A stretch of 25,528 nucleotides of DNA from Candidatus Aerophobus profundus SCGC AAA252-L23 (GCA_000402295.1 AQRW01000155.1:1-25528); one strand, 5' to 3'; positions 16,454 to 24,392 are shown, counted from the stretch's first letter. The notes: generated from the sequence alone by a model not told the origin. Numbers and translations are program-made.

Positions 16454-17467
16454 TCAGATTGTTCTCCCAAGCGTTTCGGCTATCAACTTTACGTCTTTCA
16501 TCAGCAGAGAGAAACTCTCCGGAGTGATGGATTGAGGACCATCAGAGAGAGCCTCTTCCGGGTGATGATGAACCTCTACCATCAGGCCGTCAGCTCCTAC
16601 GGCAATAGCCGCCCGGGAAGTAGGAATGATTAAACTTCTCATTCCGGTGGCGTGGCTGGGATCTACTATCACGGGAAGGTGGGTTAAGATCTTAATTAGA
16701 GAAACACTGGCCAGGTCTAGAGTAAAGCGGGTGGAATTCTCAAATGTTCTTATTCCTCTTTCACAGAGAATGACATTATAGTTACCGCTGGACAAAATAT
16801 ATTCGGCTGACATCAGGAATTCCTTTACGGTACAAGCCATTCCTCGTTTTAGTAAGACGGGTAACTTGGTCTGTCCTACCTCTCGGAGTAAATCAAAATT
16901 CTGCATATTCCGGGCTCCGATTTGAATAATATCAGCATAGTTATCGAGCAGTTCCACCTGACGGACATCCATAGCTTCGGTAACTATGGGGAGTCCGGTG
17001 ATTTCTCTAACTTCGGCTAAATATTTTAAACCTTCTTCTCCCAGACCTTGAAAAGAATAAGGGGAAGTTCTGGGTTTGAAAGCTCCTCCTCGAAGAATCT
17101 TTGCTCCTCTCTTTTTTACTGCTCTGGCCACCGCAATAAGCATCTCACGATTTTCCACGGCACAGGGACCAGCTATAACAGAGATCTCTTTTCCTCCTAC
17201 GGTAACTTCTCTCACTTTGATGAGAGTATCTTCTTTTTTGAACTCCCGGCTTACCAGTTTATAAGGCCGGGAAATAGGAGTCACTGATTCTACTATAAAC
17301 ATAGCTTCAAAAAGGTGACGAAACCGGGAAGGATTCTCACCGATAACTCCGATAATTGTTCTCCGGGAGCCACGAGAAATGTGAGGAGTAAAGTTGAGTT
17401 CTCTGATTTTCTCAATCACATCCTTGATTCCCTTTTCGGTTGTTCCCGGCTTTAGAGTAATGACCAT
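16454..17467 (-). CDS. aroF: 3-deoxy-7-phosphoheptulonate (DAHP) synthase, type I-beta with regulatory domain
   Basis: This enzyme condenses PEP and erythrose 4-phosphate, the entry step of the shikimate pathway. Residues 1-70 form a small ferredoxin-like domain of the kind giving feedback control in the Thermotoga enzyme. The barrel follows, with VIAGPCAVE, GGAFKPRTSPYSFQG, EAMDVRQVELL, IGARNMQNF, LLKRGMACT, and VDPSHATG plus EVHHHPEEALSDG for metal and substrate binding. At 337 residues it matches the short I-beta class. The ATG abuts the pheA stop directly (TAAATG), with AAGGAG inside the pheA end. Feedback by Phe or Tyr is likely from the domain but not shown. The symbol aroF is a family label. 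Confidence 0.93.
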   Translation of the reverse strand: MVITLKPGTTEKGIKDVIEKIRELNFTPHISRGSRRTIIGVIGENPSRFRHLFEAMFIVESVTPISRPYKLVSREFKKEDTLIKVREVTVGGKEISVIAGPCAVENREMLIAVARAVKKRGAKILRGGAFKPRTSPYSFQGLGEEGLKYLAEVREITGLPIVTEAMDVRQVELLDNYADIIQIGARNMQNFDLLREVGQTKLPVLLKRGMACTVKEFLMSAEYILSSGNYNVILCERGIRTFENSTRFTLDLASVSLIKILTHLPVIVDPSHATGMRSLIIPTSRAAIAVGADGLMVEVHHHPEEALSDGPQSITPESFSLLMKDVKLIAETLGRTI

Positions 17468-18559
17468 TTATTTTTCTCCTTGGGGATAAGAGCCTAAAAT
17501 CTTTAAGAAAAGGCATTGTTTTTCCAACTCAGTTAGAGCCATTTTGACCTTCTTATCCTCCATGTGTCCAATAAAATCGACAAAAAAGACATACTCCCAG
17601 GCCTTTTTCTTGGTTGGTCGGGATTCTATTTTAGTCAGATTGATTTCGTATTTCCGGAAAGGAGTCAGCATATCGCATAGCGTTCCTACTTTGTCTTTAA
17701 TGGAAAAAAGAATGGAGGTTTTATCCTGACGGCTCTTTTCTGCATATTCTCTACCCACCACCAGGAAACGGGTGTAATTGGCCGAAGTATCCTCAATGCG
17801 CTGGGCAATTATAGGTAGGTGATATAGAGAGGCAGCAATTTCCGAAGCTACAGCGGCAGCATTGATCTCACGGACTGCTTTTTGGGCGGCTCGAGCGGTA
17901 CTTTCCACTTCTTTTAATTCCACTTTGGGTAAGTTTTCCTCCAGCCAGGTTCGGCATTGAGCCAGAGCCTGAGGGTGGGAGTAAACTCTTTTGATCTTTT
18001 CTAATTTCCCTTTCCCCAAAAGATAATGGGCAATCTCCAGAATTACCTCGGTATGTATTTTCAGGTCTGAATCCAGGAACATGTCCAGGGTATGGTTGAC
18101 CACCCCTTCGGTGGAGTTTTCCACCGGTACCACTCCGTAGTCAGCTTGTTTCTTTTCTACCTGGCGAAAGATTTCCCCAATACTCCTGGCCGGCTGCAAA
18201 TTTACTCTTCTGCCAAAACAACGAATAGCTGCCAGATGAGTAAAGGTAGCAGGAGGGCCAAAATAAACAATCTTTAGTTTTTTCTCCAGCGACAGGGAGA
18301 CTTTAAATATTAACTGCATGATTTCTGTTAAAGCGTCATCGGAAAGAGGACCCTTATTCTCAGCAAGAAGATGCTCAAGAATTTTTCTCTCCCGGACGGG
18401 AGAATAATAACTTGCTCCTTGGGCCTTTTTGATTTTTCCTATTTTTAGTACTTCACTCGTTCTCTCATTAAGTAAATTTAGCAGCCTAAGGTCAACTTGG
18501 TCAATTTGCTGCCGGGCATCTCTTAAATTGATTTTCGGTTTGTTTTCTTGTTTCAACAA
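17468..18559 (-). CDS. pheA: Bifunctional chorismate mutase / prephenate dehydratase
   Basis: The protein turns chorismate into prephenate and then phenylpyruvate, for phenylalanine. Residues about 10-90 are an AroQ-class chorismate mutase (LRDARQQIDQVDLRLLNLL; YYSPVRERKIL). Residues about 95-275 are prephenate dehydratase (VYFGPPATFTHLAA; VPVENSTEGVVNHTLD; DTSANYTRFLVV). Residues about 283-360 are an ACT domain with the phenylalanine-binding ESRP motif. At 363 residues this is the usual P-protein size. The start is TTG at 18559, with AGAGG eight bases upstream. The ACT domain implies inhibition by phenylalanine. No tyrA is present in the window. Confidence 0.94.
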   Translation of the reverse strand: MLKQENKPKINLRDARQQIDQVDLRLLNLLNERTSEVLKIGKIKKAQGASYYSPVRERKILEHLLAENKGPLSDDALTEIMQLIFKVSLSLEKKLKIVYFGPPATFTHLAAIRCFGRRVNLQPARSIGEIFRQVEKKQADYGVVPVENSTEGVVNHTLDMFLDSDLKIHTEVILEIAHYLLGKGKLEKIKRVYSHPQALAQCRTWLEENLPKVELKEVESTARAAQKAVREINAAAVASEIAASLYHLPIIAQRIEDTSANYTRFLVVGREYAEKSRQDKTSILFSIKDKVGTLCDMLTPFRKYEINLTKIESRPTKKKAWEYVFFVDFIGHMEDKKVKMALTELEKQCLFLKILGSYPQGEK

Positions 18560-18574
18560 ATTTACCTCTGTGGT

Positions 18575-19009
18575 TTATTTTGTCAGCTCTACCGCGGCTT
18601 CCAGAGCCAGGATATAGCTATAGATGCCGAACCCACATATCTGTCCCCGGCAGACAGGGGCAGTTAAAGATTTGTGGCGAAACTCCTCTCGGGAGAAAAT
18701 ATTGGTTAGATGAACTTCAATAGCTGGAAGAGCTACGGCGGAGATAGCATCTCTTATAGCTACACTGGTATGGGTATAGGCGGCTGGATTTATGATAATT
18801 ACGTCAGCCCACTTCCGAGCTTCACCGATTAGAGAGACAATCTCTCCTTCTTGATTGGACTGGTATATTTTTAACTCACAGCCAAGTTGTTCACCCCGGC
18901 TCCGAAGTATTTGATTCACCTGACTAAGGGCTATCTCTCCGTAAATTTTTCTTTCCCTCACTCCCAGCAAGTTTAAATTGGGACCATGAATCACCAGAAT
19001 TTGAGTCAT
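18575..19009 (-). CDS. aroQ: 3-dehydroquinate dehydratase, type II
   Basis: This enzyme converts 3-dehydroquinate to 3-dehydroshikimate (third step) as a dodecamer. It shows HGPNLNLLGVRE (8-19), the catalytic tyrosine in KIYGE, NQEGEIVSLI, INPAAYTHTSVAIRDA, VHLTNIFSREEFRHKSL and GFGIYSY. I placed the start at ATG 19009, four bases after the aroB stop, because family members begin just before this first strand. AAGG abuts that ATG with no spacing, so ATG 19027 (six extra residues, overlapping aroB) is a real alternative. The frame extends to 19072 without a ribosome site. About 144 residues is normal. Confidence 0.93.
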   Translation of the reverse strand: MTQILVIHGPNLNLLGVRERKIYGEIALSQVNQILRSRGEQLGCELKIYQSNQEGEIVSLIGEARKWADVIIINPAAYTHTSVAIRDAISAVALPAIEVHLTNIFSREEFRHKSLTAPVCRGQICGFGIYSYILALEAAVELTK

Positions 19010-19013
19010 CCTT

Positions 19014-20111
19014 TTATTGTTTTTCATCGAGCATTTCCGAAAGTGTTTCTTTGGGCAACTGAGTCGGGACATTGTCGGTTAGAAAAACTTCCCCAATCCT
19101 ACGGGGAAGAACAAAGTTAATTTTTCCCCTTTTAACCTTTTTGTCCAGCCAGAAAATTTTCTCTACCTCTTTTAGATTTAGCTTCTTTGTTATTTTAACA
19201 GGTAAACCAATGTTTTGCAAGAGTTTTCTCATTCTAAAAAACTCTTGCGGAGAAAATGTTCCCATTTTTGTGGCCATAGATCCAGCAGCAACCATTCCCA
19301 GAGCAACTGCCTCTCCGTGAGTGTACTGCCGGTAATCAGTGAAAGTTTCCAGGGCATGTCCAATGGTATGACCAAAATTGAGTATTTGCCTGATTCCTTT
19401 TTCTTCTCTTTCATCTTTTTCCACGATTCGGGCTTTTATCTTTACCGATCGGGCAATGGCTGGCTCTATTAGGCTGAGACTTGGTTTTTTAATCATCTCC
19501 AGGTTTCTCTCCAGATAATCAAAAAGGCTTTCATCCTTAATTATGGCATGTTTTACCAGCTCAGCTAAACCCTCCCTAATTTGCTTAAGTTGAAGACTTT
19601 GGAGAAAAGAAGTATTTATCCAGACTCCTCGAGGTTGATGAAAAGCCCCTATTAGATTTTTCCCTTGGGGAAGATTGATACCTACCTTGCCTCCTACCGA
19701 AGAATCCACCTGAGATAAGAGGGTGGTAGGCAGGAGCACAAAATTTATACCCCTCAAATAAGTAGCGGCTACAAATCCAGTTAGGTCTCCGATTACTCCT
19801 CCTCCCAGAGCCAGGGTTGAGTCAGACCGCTCCAGTTTGAGTCTTACGCATTCCTTCCAGATACGAGCAGCCTGAGAAAGAGACTTGGATTGCTCTCCTC
19901 GAGGAACCAGGAAAGAGAAAACCTTAAAGCCCGCAGTCTCCAGATTCTCTTTTACCCTTGGTCCGTAAAGGGAAAATATCAACTTATCGCTGATTATTAA
20001 GATACGGCCCAGCGGAATAATCTCCCGGCAAACCTGGCCCAGGTTATCCAACTGAGAGCCAATATAAATGGGATAACCGCGCTGTCCAAGATCAACTACA
20101 ATTTTTTCCAT
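19014..20111 (-). CDS. aroB: 3-dehydroquinate synthase
   Basis: AroB cyclises DAHP to 3-dehydroquinate using NAD and a divalent metal (second step). Motifs include ALGGGVIGDLTGFVAATYLRG, PTTLLSQVDSSVGGKVGIN, LAELVKHAIIKD with the metal-binding Glu, and LNFGHTIGHALE plus HGEAVALGM with the metal-binding His residues. Length is 365 residues, as usual. GGGGA is five bases before the ATG, and the start overlaps the aroK end by 16 nt, suggesting translational coupling. Confidence 0.96.
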   Translation of the reverse strand: MEKIVVDLGQRGYPIYIGSQLDNLGQVCREIIPLGRILIISDKLIFSLYGPRVKENLETAGFKVFSFLVPRGEQSKSLSQAARIWKECVRLKLERSDSTLALGGGVIGDLTGFVAATYLRGINFVLLPTTLLSQVDSSVGGKVGINLPQGKNLIGAFHQPRGVWINTSFLQSLQLKQIREGLAELVKHAIIKDESLFDYLERNLEMIKKPSLSLIEPAIARSVKIKARIVEKDEREEKGIRQILNFGHTIGHALETFTDYRQYTHGEAVALGMVAAGSMATKMGTFSPQEFFRMRKLLQNIGLPVKITKKLNLKEVEKIFWLDKKVKRGKINFVLPRRIGEVFLTDNVPTQLPKETLSEMLDEKQ

Positions 20112-20626
20112 TTTTTCCCCAAGTTTTCCACAATTGTTTCCACCACTTCTTCCGGACTTCTCCCGGAGGTATCAATCATCAAGTCAGCCTGTTGATAATA
20201 AGGCATCCTTACATTTAAGAGTTTTCTGATTCTCTCAGCCGGGTTACTTACTCCCTGGAGTAGAGGACGATTTTCTCCTTTGACCGTCCGGCTAAGAATA
20301 GTTTTGGGGTCACTATTGAGGCAAATAATGAGACCTTTTTGTCTGAGAAAGTCCATATTTTCCTTATCCAATACTACTCCGCCACCTGTGGAAATAACAC
20401 ATCCATCAACCCGGGCAATCTGGGCAACTACTTCCTTTTCCACCCGACGAAAATAAGCTTCCCCTTCTTCTTGAAAAATCTGATGAATTTTCCTCTTCTC
20501 TTCTTTCTCGATTAACTCATCAGTATCTAGATGTCTCATTTTCAATCTTCGAGAGAGAAGTTTACCTGTCTCACTTTTGCCAGTTCCCATAAAGCCAGTG
20601 AGAACAATATTCATATTTTTGCTCAT
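20096..20626 (-). CDS. aroK: Shikimate kinase
   Basis: This 176-residue P-loop kinase phosphorylates shikimate (fifth step). It shows Walker A GFMGTGKS (11-18), DTD (34-36), FRRVE (59-63) with the shikimate-binding Arg, STGGGVV (79-85), and the lid ENRPLLQG. The ATG at 20626 overlaps the aroC stop as ATGA with GGGAAAG upstream. An internal ATG four codons on is less well placed. Confidence 0.95.
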   Translation of the reverse strand: MSKNMNIVLTGFMGTGKSETGKLLSRRLKMRHLDTDELIEKEEKRKIHQIFQEEGEAYFRRVEKEVVAQIARVDGCVISTGGGVVLDKENMDFLRQKGLIICLNSDPKTILSRTVKGENRPLLQGVSNPAERIRKLLNVRMPYYQQADLMIDTSGRSPEEVVETIVENLGKKWKKL

Positions 20627-21789
20627 CTTTCCCTGAGATATTGAGAGTAGCTCAGGTAATTTCTTTTCATCTCGGCAAGAGAGTCCCCGGCAAATTTATC
20701 TTCCATAACTTTGGCAATTTCAAAGGCAACTACTGCTTCTCCGATGACACTGGCCGCGGGCACGGCACAAACATCGGATCTTTCCCGGCTAGCCCGCACT
20801 TGAGTTTTTCTTCTTATATCTATGGAAGAAAGAGGTTTTCTTAGCGTGGAAAGGGGTTTCATGGCTGCTCGCATAATCACTGGTTCTCCGTTGGTCATGC
20901 CTCCTTCGATTCCCCCGGCGTGATTGGTCCGGCGGTAAAATGATTGGCGGGAATTATCGTAAAAAATCTCATCTTGAGCCTGAGATCCCCATTTCCCAAT
21001 TAGGCTAAAGCCTGAACCAATCTCTACTCCTATTATTGCCTGAATGCTCATCAAAGCCCGAGTCAGGTTAGCATCCAATTTGAGATCCCACTGGACGTAA
21101 CTACCCAATCCGAGAGGGAGTCCAGTAACCAGAACCTCAAAAACTCCTCCCAGAGTATCTCCTTGTTCTTTTGCCTGGTCTATCAAAAGGACCATCTTTT
21201 TCTCGGCTTCCTCACCCGAGCAGCGAAGTGAGGATTTTTCTATCTTTTTATAATGTCTGATTATCTCTCCGGGATGACTATTGTCTCTGATCGGCCCAAT
21301 TTGAATTACCCGGCTGTAGATTTTTATCTTAAATTCTTTTAGAAGTTTGCGACAAACAGCTCCTACAGCTACCCGAATAGCTGTCTCTCGAGCACTAGCC
21401 CTTTCCAGAACATCTCTTATGTCCTCTCGGGCATACTTTATTACTCCCACCAAGTCAGCATGACCGGGACGGGGAGCAATGAGAAAATCAGTAGTTTTCC
21501 TCTCTGAAGGGGGTTTTGAATTCATTATCTTTTTCCAGTTTTCCCAGTCGCGGTTTCTTATCCAGAGAGCAATAGGGCTGCCTAAGGTTTCTCCTCTCCG
21601 AACTCCGGAAAGGATTTTTACCTGATCCTTCTCAATCTTCATCCTCTCTCCTCGACCATAACCCTGTTGTCTCCTGAAAAGCTCTTGGTTAATGTCTTCG
21701 TCCAGGAGAGAAAGGCCGGCGGGGATCCCATCAAGGATGGCTATTAATCCTCGACCATGCGATTCTCCCGCCGTGAGGTATCTCAACAT
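20623..21789 (-). CDS. aroC: Chorismate synthase
   Basis: AroC eliminates phosphate from EPSP to give chorismate, using reduced FMN (seventh step). It begins LRYLTAGESHGRGL with the signature GESHG (8-12). It also shows GRGERMKIEKD, RPGHADLVG, RASARETA, NHAGGIEGGMTNGEP and RERSDVCAVPAASVIGE. At 388 residues it is of normal length. AAAGGA lies about eight bases before the ATG. A repeat mosaic separates it from aroE upstream, so the aroC message could start from its own site or read through the hairpins. Confidence 0.96.
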   Translation of the reverse strand: MLRYLTAGESHGRGLIAILDGIPAGLSLLDEDINQELFRRQQGYGRGERMKIEKDQVKILSGVRRGETLGSPIALWIRNRDWENWKKIMNSKPPSERKTTDFLIAPRPGHADLVGVIKYAREDIRDVLERASARETAIRVAVGAVCRKLLKEFKIKIYSRVIQIGPIRDNSHPGEIIRHYKKIEKSSLRCSGEEAEKKMVLLIDQAKEQGDTLGGVFEVLVTGLPLGLGSYVQWDLKLDANLTRALMSIQAIIGVEIGSGFSLIGKWGSQAQDEIFYDNSRQSFYRRTNHAGGIEGGMTNGEPVIMRAAMKPLSTLRKPLSSIDIRRKTQVRASRERSDVCAVPAASVIGEAVVAFEIAKVMEDKFAGDSLAEMKRNYLSYSQYLRER

Positions 21790-21872
21790 TTCAGCTCATC
21801 CTTTCTTTTAGTTGTCTTGACCCCTGAGGGAATTTTAACCTGCCCGGGGGTAACAGTTTAGATTTTATAAAG

Positions 21873-22006
21873 GTAGCCGCAAGTTTTAACTTGCGCAAAT
21901 AAACGCAGGCTAAAGCCTGCGGCTACCACTTTCTATCAGATTGCCACGTCTGTTTCAAACTCGCAATGACAAGTCATTGTAAGGGTAGGGGAGGTTTTAA
22001 CCTCCC
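21873..22006. repeat. Palindromic repeat mosaic 2 (REPIN-like), running into aroE
   Basis: It has the same module order as the cluster at 7913-8079. 21873-21895 is GTAGC with hairpin CGCAAGTT-TT-AACTTGCG. 21904-21926 is inverted GTAGC with CGCAGGCT-TT-AGCCTGCG. 21927-21936 is the shared CACTTTCTAT. 21939-21970 is GATTGCCACG...ACTCGCAATGAC. 21985-22006 is GTAG plus GGGAGGTT-TT-AACCTCCC. The right part, from 21974, lies inside the aroE reading frame. The palindrome CAATGACAAGTCATTG occupies 21964-21979. Confidence 0.85.
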
Positions 22007-22855
22007 ACTTTCTTGAATAACCTGGCGCATTTTTCTTAAAGGAGCTCTTCGGTTAGTCCAGATGTTAAATGAAAGGGCAGCCTGATGAATTAGCATTTCC
22101 TGTCCGTCCAGGTAACGGATTTGTTTATCGGTGGCCGCCTTCAAAAGTCGAGTTCTTCGGTTATAGACAACGTCATAATAGAAAAGAGAGGAGAGTAGCA
22201 AGTGAGGACTGAGAGGTGGAGGGTCCTCTGGGAGCATTCCCAGGGAGGTGGCATTAATTAGCAAATCAATTTTAGGGAGCAGATTAGTACAGCAAGATTC
22301 ACCGAGCTTGAGAGGAGTGAGACAACAATGTAGAGATGCCGTGTTTTTCAATCTGCCGACAAGTTCTTGGGCTTTTTTGAATGTTCGGTTAGCGATAAAA
22401 AGCTCACTGACTTCTTTTTCAATGAGAGAAAAAGTGATAGCTGAGGCAGCACCTCCTGCTCCCAACAGAAGAACCCTTTTTCCCCGAGGGTCAAAGCCAC
22501 CCTCCTGACAAAGAGATTCAATGAATCCTGCTCCATCAGTATTATAGCCAATTAATTTTCCCTGGCAATGATGGACTGTGTTTACTGCTCCAATAAGGGA
22601 AGCCTCAGGGGAAAGTTCATCTAAAAAGGGGATAATAGCTTGTTTATGGGGTACCGTGACATTTATCCCTACCAGGTTGAGAGCTTTTATTCCCTGGACC
22701 GCTCTCTTTAACTCTGGGGGCTTAATTAAAAAGGGAAGATAAACAAAATCCATTTTTAGTTCTTCAAAAGCAGCGTTGTGAAGAAGAGGGGAAAGAGAAT
22801 GGGCAATCGGATAGCCAAAAATCCCTACAACTTTTGTTTTTCCGCTAATATTCAT
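21974..22855 (-). CDS. aroE: Shikimate dehydrogenase
   Basis: AroE reduces 3-dehydroshikimate with NADPH (fourth step). It shows GYPIAHSLSP (14-23), NVTVPHK with the catalytic Lys71, NTDG with Asp107, and the NADP loop LLGAGGAASA (131-140). The ATG has AGGATG about ten bases upstream. Its last ten residues, GRLKPPLPLQ, and its stop are encoded by repeat mosaic 2, so the natural C-terminus has been overwritten or extended. At 293 residues it is slightly longer than many AroE proteins. It is the first gene of the - strand aro train. Confidence 0.95.
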   Translation of the reverse strand: MNISGKTKVVGIFGYPIAHSLSPLLHNAAFEELKMDFVYLPFLIKPPELKRAVQGIKALNLVGINVTVPHKQAIIPFLDELSPEASLIGAVNTVHHCQGKLIGYNTDGAGFIESLCQEGGFDPRGKRVLLLGAGGAASAITFSLIEKEVSELFIANRTFKKAQELVGRLKNTASLHCCLTPLKLGESCCTNLLPKIDLLINATSLGMLPEDPPPLSPHLLLSSLFYYDVVYNRRTRLLKAATDKQIRYLDGQEMLIHQAALSFNIWTNRRAPLRKMRQVIQESGRLKPPLPLQ

Positions 22856-22877
22856 ATCTTCATCATCCTGGGACTAT

Positions 22878-22905
22878 ATTTTATTCCTCATCTTCACTCT
22901 GTTAA
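22878..22905 (-). promoter_or_regulatory. Candidate sigma70-type promoter for the aro gene train
   Basis: On the - strand TTAACA (22905-22900) and TAAAAT (22883-22878) are separated by 16 bases. A start near 22871 would leave a short leader of about 16 bases before the aroE ATG, just enough for the AGGATG ribosome site. No attenuator or aromatic-responsive leader is visible in so short a leader. Confidence 0.45.
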
Positions 22906-22945
22906 TTTACCCAGTGTTACCAAAACTTTTGGTCTTCTTGCAATT

Positions 22946-23070
22946 AGTAGCCGCAGGTTTTAGCCTCTTTATTATGATCCGGTAGCCGCAGGCTTTAGCC
23001 TCTTTATTATGATCCGGTAGCCGCAGGCTTTAGCCTGCGTTTATTTGTGCAAGTTAAAACTTGTGGCTAC
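22946..23070. repeat. Palindromic repeat cluster 3 with 35-bp tandem units
   Basis: Two head-to-tail 35-bp units occupy 22946-22980 and 22981-23015. Each starts GTAGCCGCAGG near its left end and finishes CTTTATTATGATCC, and they differ at a few bases. A third copy starts at 23016 and continues as a full hairpin, GTAGC with CGCAGGCT-TT-AGCCTGCG (23017-23039). An inverted, slightly decayed partner follows at 23048-23070. A single inverted copy of the 35-bp unit occurs at 7968-8002. It lies between the aroE promoter and the terminator. Confidence 0.85.
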
Positions 23071-23112
23071 CTTATCTTGTGTGCAACCTAAGAGTTATCC
23101 TTGCTTAGTAAC

Positions 23113-23148
23113 AAAAAAGAAGGAGTCGCTTCTGACTCCTTCTTTTTA
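23113..23148. terminator. Bidirectional rho-independent terminator
   Basis: A stem GAAGGAGTC / GACTCCTTC (23119-23127 with 23134-23142) has a six-base loop. It is flanked by A6 on the left and T5 on the right, so it works on paper in both directions. On the - strand it ends the FlgD-like / PorV / pseudogene unit before the aro region. Confidence 0.85.
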
Positions 23149-23171
23149 TTGAGGCTTCATCCGCTATTATA

Positions 23172-23405
23172 CTATTTTATGACTACAATTTTACCTGTCT
23201 AGTTCTGCCCGGAGTCACTAATTATTCCGTAAAAATAAGTTTCTCTGACCATCCTATCACTCTTCTCATTCTCTGCTTTCCAGACCCACAGATCCCTTCT
23301 GATAAAATACCCATCTCCATCATCCGTTCATTGGCTGTAGAGGAAGGAGAAGATAAATATTTTCTCTTTAGCCGGATGTTTTGGATGACATCCTCTTACG
23401 ATTAT
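23172..23405 (-). pseudogene. Decayed FlgD-like / T9SS-type C-terminal domain
   Basis: Just after the PorV-family stop, and in the same frame, the - strand reads IIVRGCHPKHPAKEKIFIF. A TGA follows at 23328-23330. It then reads DLWVWKAENEKSD, MVRETYFYGIISDSGQN, a TAG at 23199-23201, and finally TGKIVVIK with TAG at 23172-23174. This follows the usual pattern of such secreted-protein C-terminal domains: NPF-like start, W-x-x-N, ASGxYxY, GKIxVI. The segment TANER appears in another frame near 23330, pointing to an extra frameshift. The two in-frame stops make it a remnant, not a gene. The same domain type is intact at 24393-24791. Confidence 0.65.
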
Positions 23406-23411
23406 CTGAGA

Positions 23412-24317
23412 TTAGTAATTAATATTGAGAGAAACTCTGTGAGCATCTCCAAATTTTCCGTAGGGAACCCAAGCATAATTCAGACCAAACTGTAACAACT
23501 TTAAGCCGAAACCGAAACTGAATCCTGAGCCAATATCAGCAGGACCAGAGGCATAACCTCCTCTCAGAGCCAGAGGACCATTGCTAAACTCGGTACCTAT
23601 ATTTACGTATAGCTCATTATCTACCGGCTGATTTAAATCCAGAGCCAGAATGAAGCCATTAGAGGATGGTTTATAGGCAATTCCTACTCTGTAATTAAGA
23701 GGAAGCCTGTCTTCTTCTTCCATAAATCTCATTTTTCCACCCAGATTCTGAATTCCACCGGAAAGAGAAAGCTCAGGGGTCAGCTTAATAATACTTCCCA
23801 GGTCGATTCCCCAAGTTTGAGCCTGTTGATCATCTAAATTCTCCGCCATAAATTTAATTCCCACTCCCAAAAGCAAGTTTTCTCCCATTTTCCGGGCAGT
23901 ACCTAAGGTAGCTACCGTATCTTTGGCGGTAAAATAATCTCCGGTCCCTCCCGGCTCGTTCATGGTCGTTCTTTTTATATCACCAGAATTGAGCCAACCG
24001 AAGCTAACACCCAGAGCCGATTTCTCATCTAACTTTTGGGCAAGGACTACATACTCATAATTTATGCCCAGCAAATAGTTGGTGTGCATAAATTCAACCT
24101 GGTTATCTTCCAACCGAACTAATCCAGCGGGATTCCAGTAAATAGAACTGGCATCATCGGCCACGGCTGAAAATGCTCCTCCCATTCCGATGGCTCTGAC
24201 TCCCACTCCTAATTTGAGAAAATTAAGAGCGGTAGTACCTACTTCGGCGGCATAGGCAAGAGATCCCAGCCCGAGTAGTAAACCGCAGACTACCACAATA
24301 GCAACTTTTTTCCACAT
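23412..24317 (-). CDS. PorV/PorQ-family outer-membrane beta-barrel protein
   Basis: This 301-residue protein begins with a clear signal peptide (about 1-23, cleavage likely after AYA). The hallmark LKLGVGVRAIGMGGAFSAVADDASSIYWNPAGL follows, typical of the PorV/PorQ and UPF0164 family and related to FadL-like barrels. Alternating strands follow to the C-terminal aromatic SLNINY, as expected of an outer-membrane barrel. The strong GGAGGAG ribosome site is spaced correctly before ATG 24317. It lies 75 nt after the FlgD-like-domain gene, probably cotranscribed from the promoter at 24815-24842. In Bacteroidetes PorV assists type IX secretion. Here no T9SS genes are seen, so that role is not shown. 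Confidence 0.85.
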   Translation of the reverse strand: MWKKVAIVVVCGLLLGLGSLAYAAEVGTTALNFLKLGVGVRAIGMGGAFSAVADDASSIYWNPAGLVRLEDNQVEFMHTNYLLGINYEYVVLAQKLDEKSALGVSFGWLNSGDIKRTTMNEPGGTGDYFTAKDTVATLGTARKMGENLLLGVGIKFMAENLDDQQAQTWGIDLGSIIKLTPELSLSGGIQNLGGKMRFMEEEDRLPLNYRVGIAYKPSSNGFILALDLNQPVDNELYVNIGTEFSNGPLALRGGYASGPADIGSGFSFGFGLKLLQFGLNYAWVPYGKFGDAHRVSLNINY

Positions 24318-24392
24318 CTTTTTGCTCCTCCCTCCTTTATTTCAATCAGCTCCGAAAAAAGGTATCCTTGACAGTTTCCCTTCCCCTCTTTT

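Noticed and set aside
22946..23039. Possible CRISPR array (repeated about 35-bp units)
   Set aside because: The units are directly adjacent with no unique spacers, there are only two to three copies, and they contain the same palindrome seen dispersed elsewhere. No cas gene is present.
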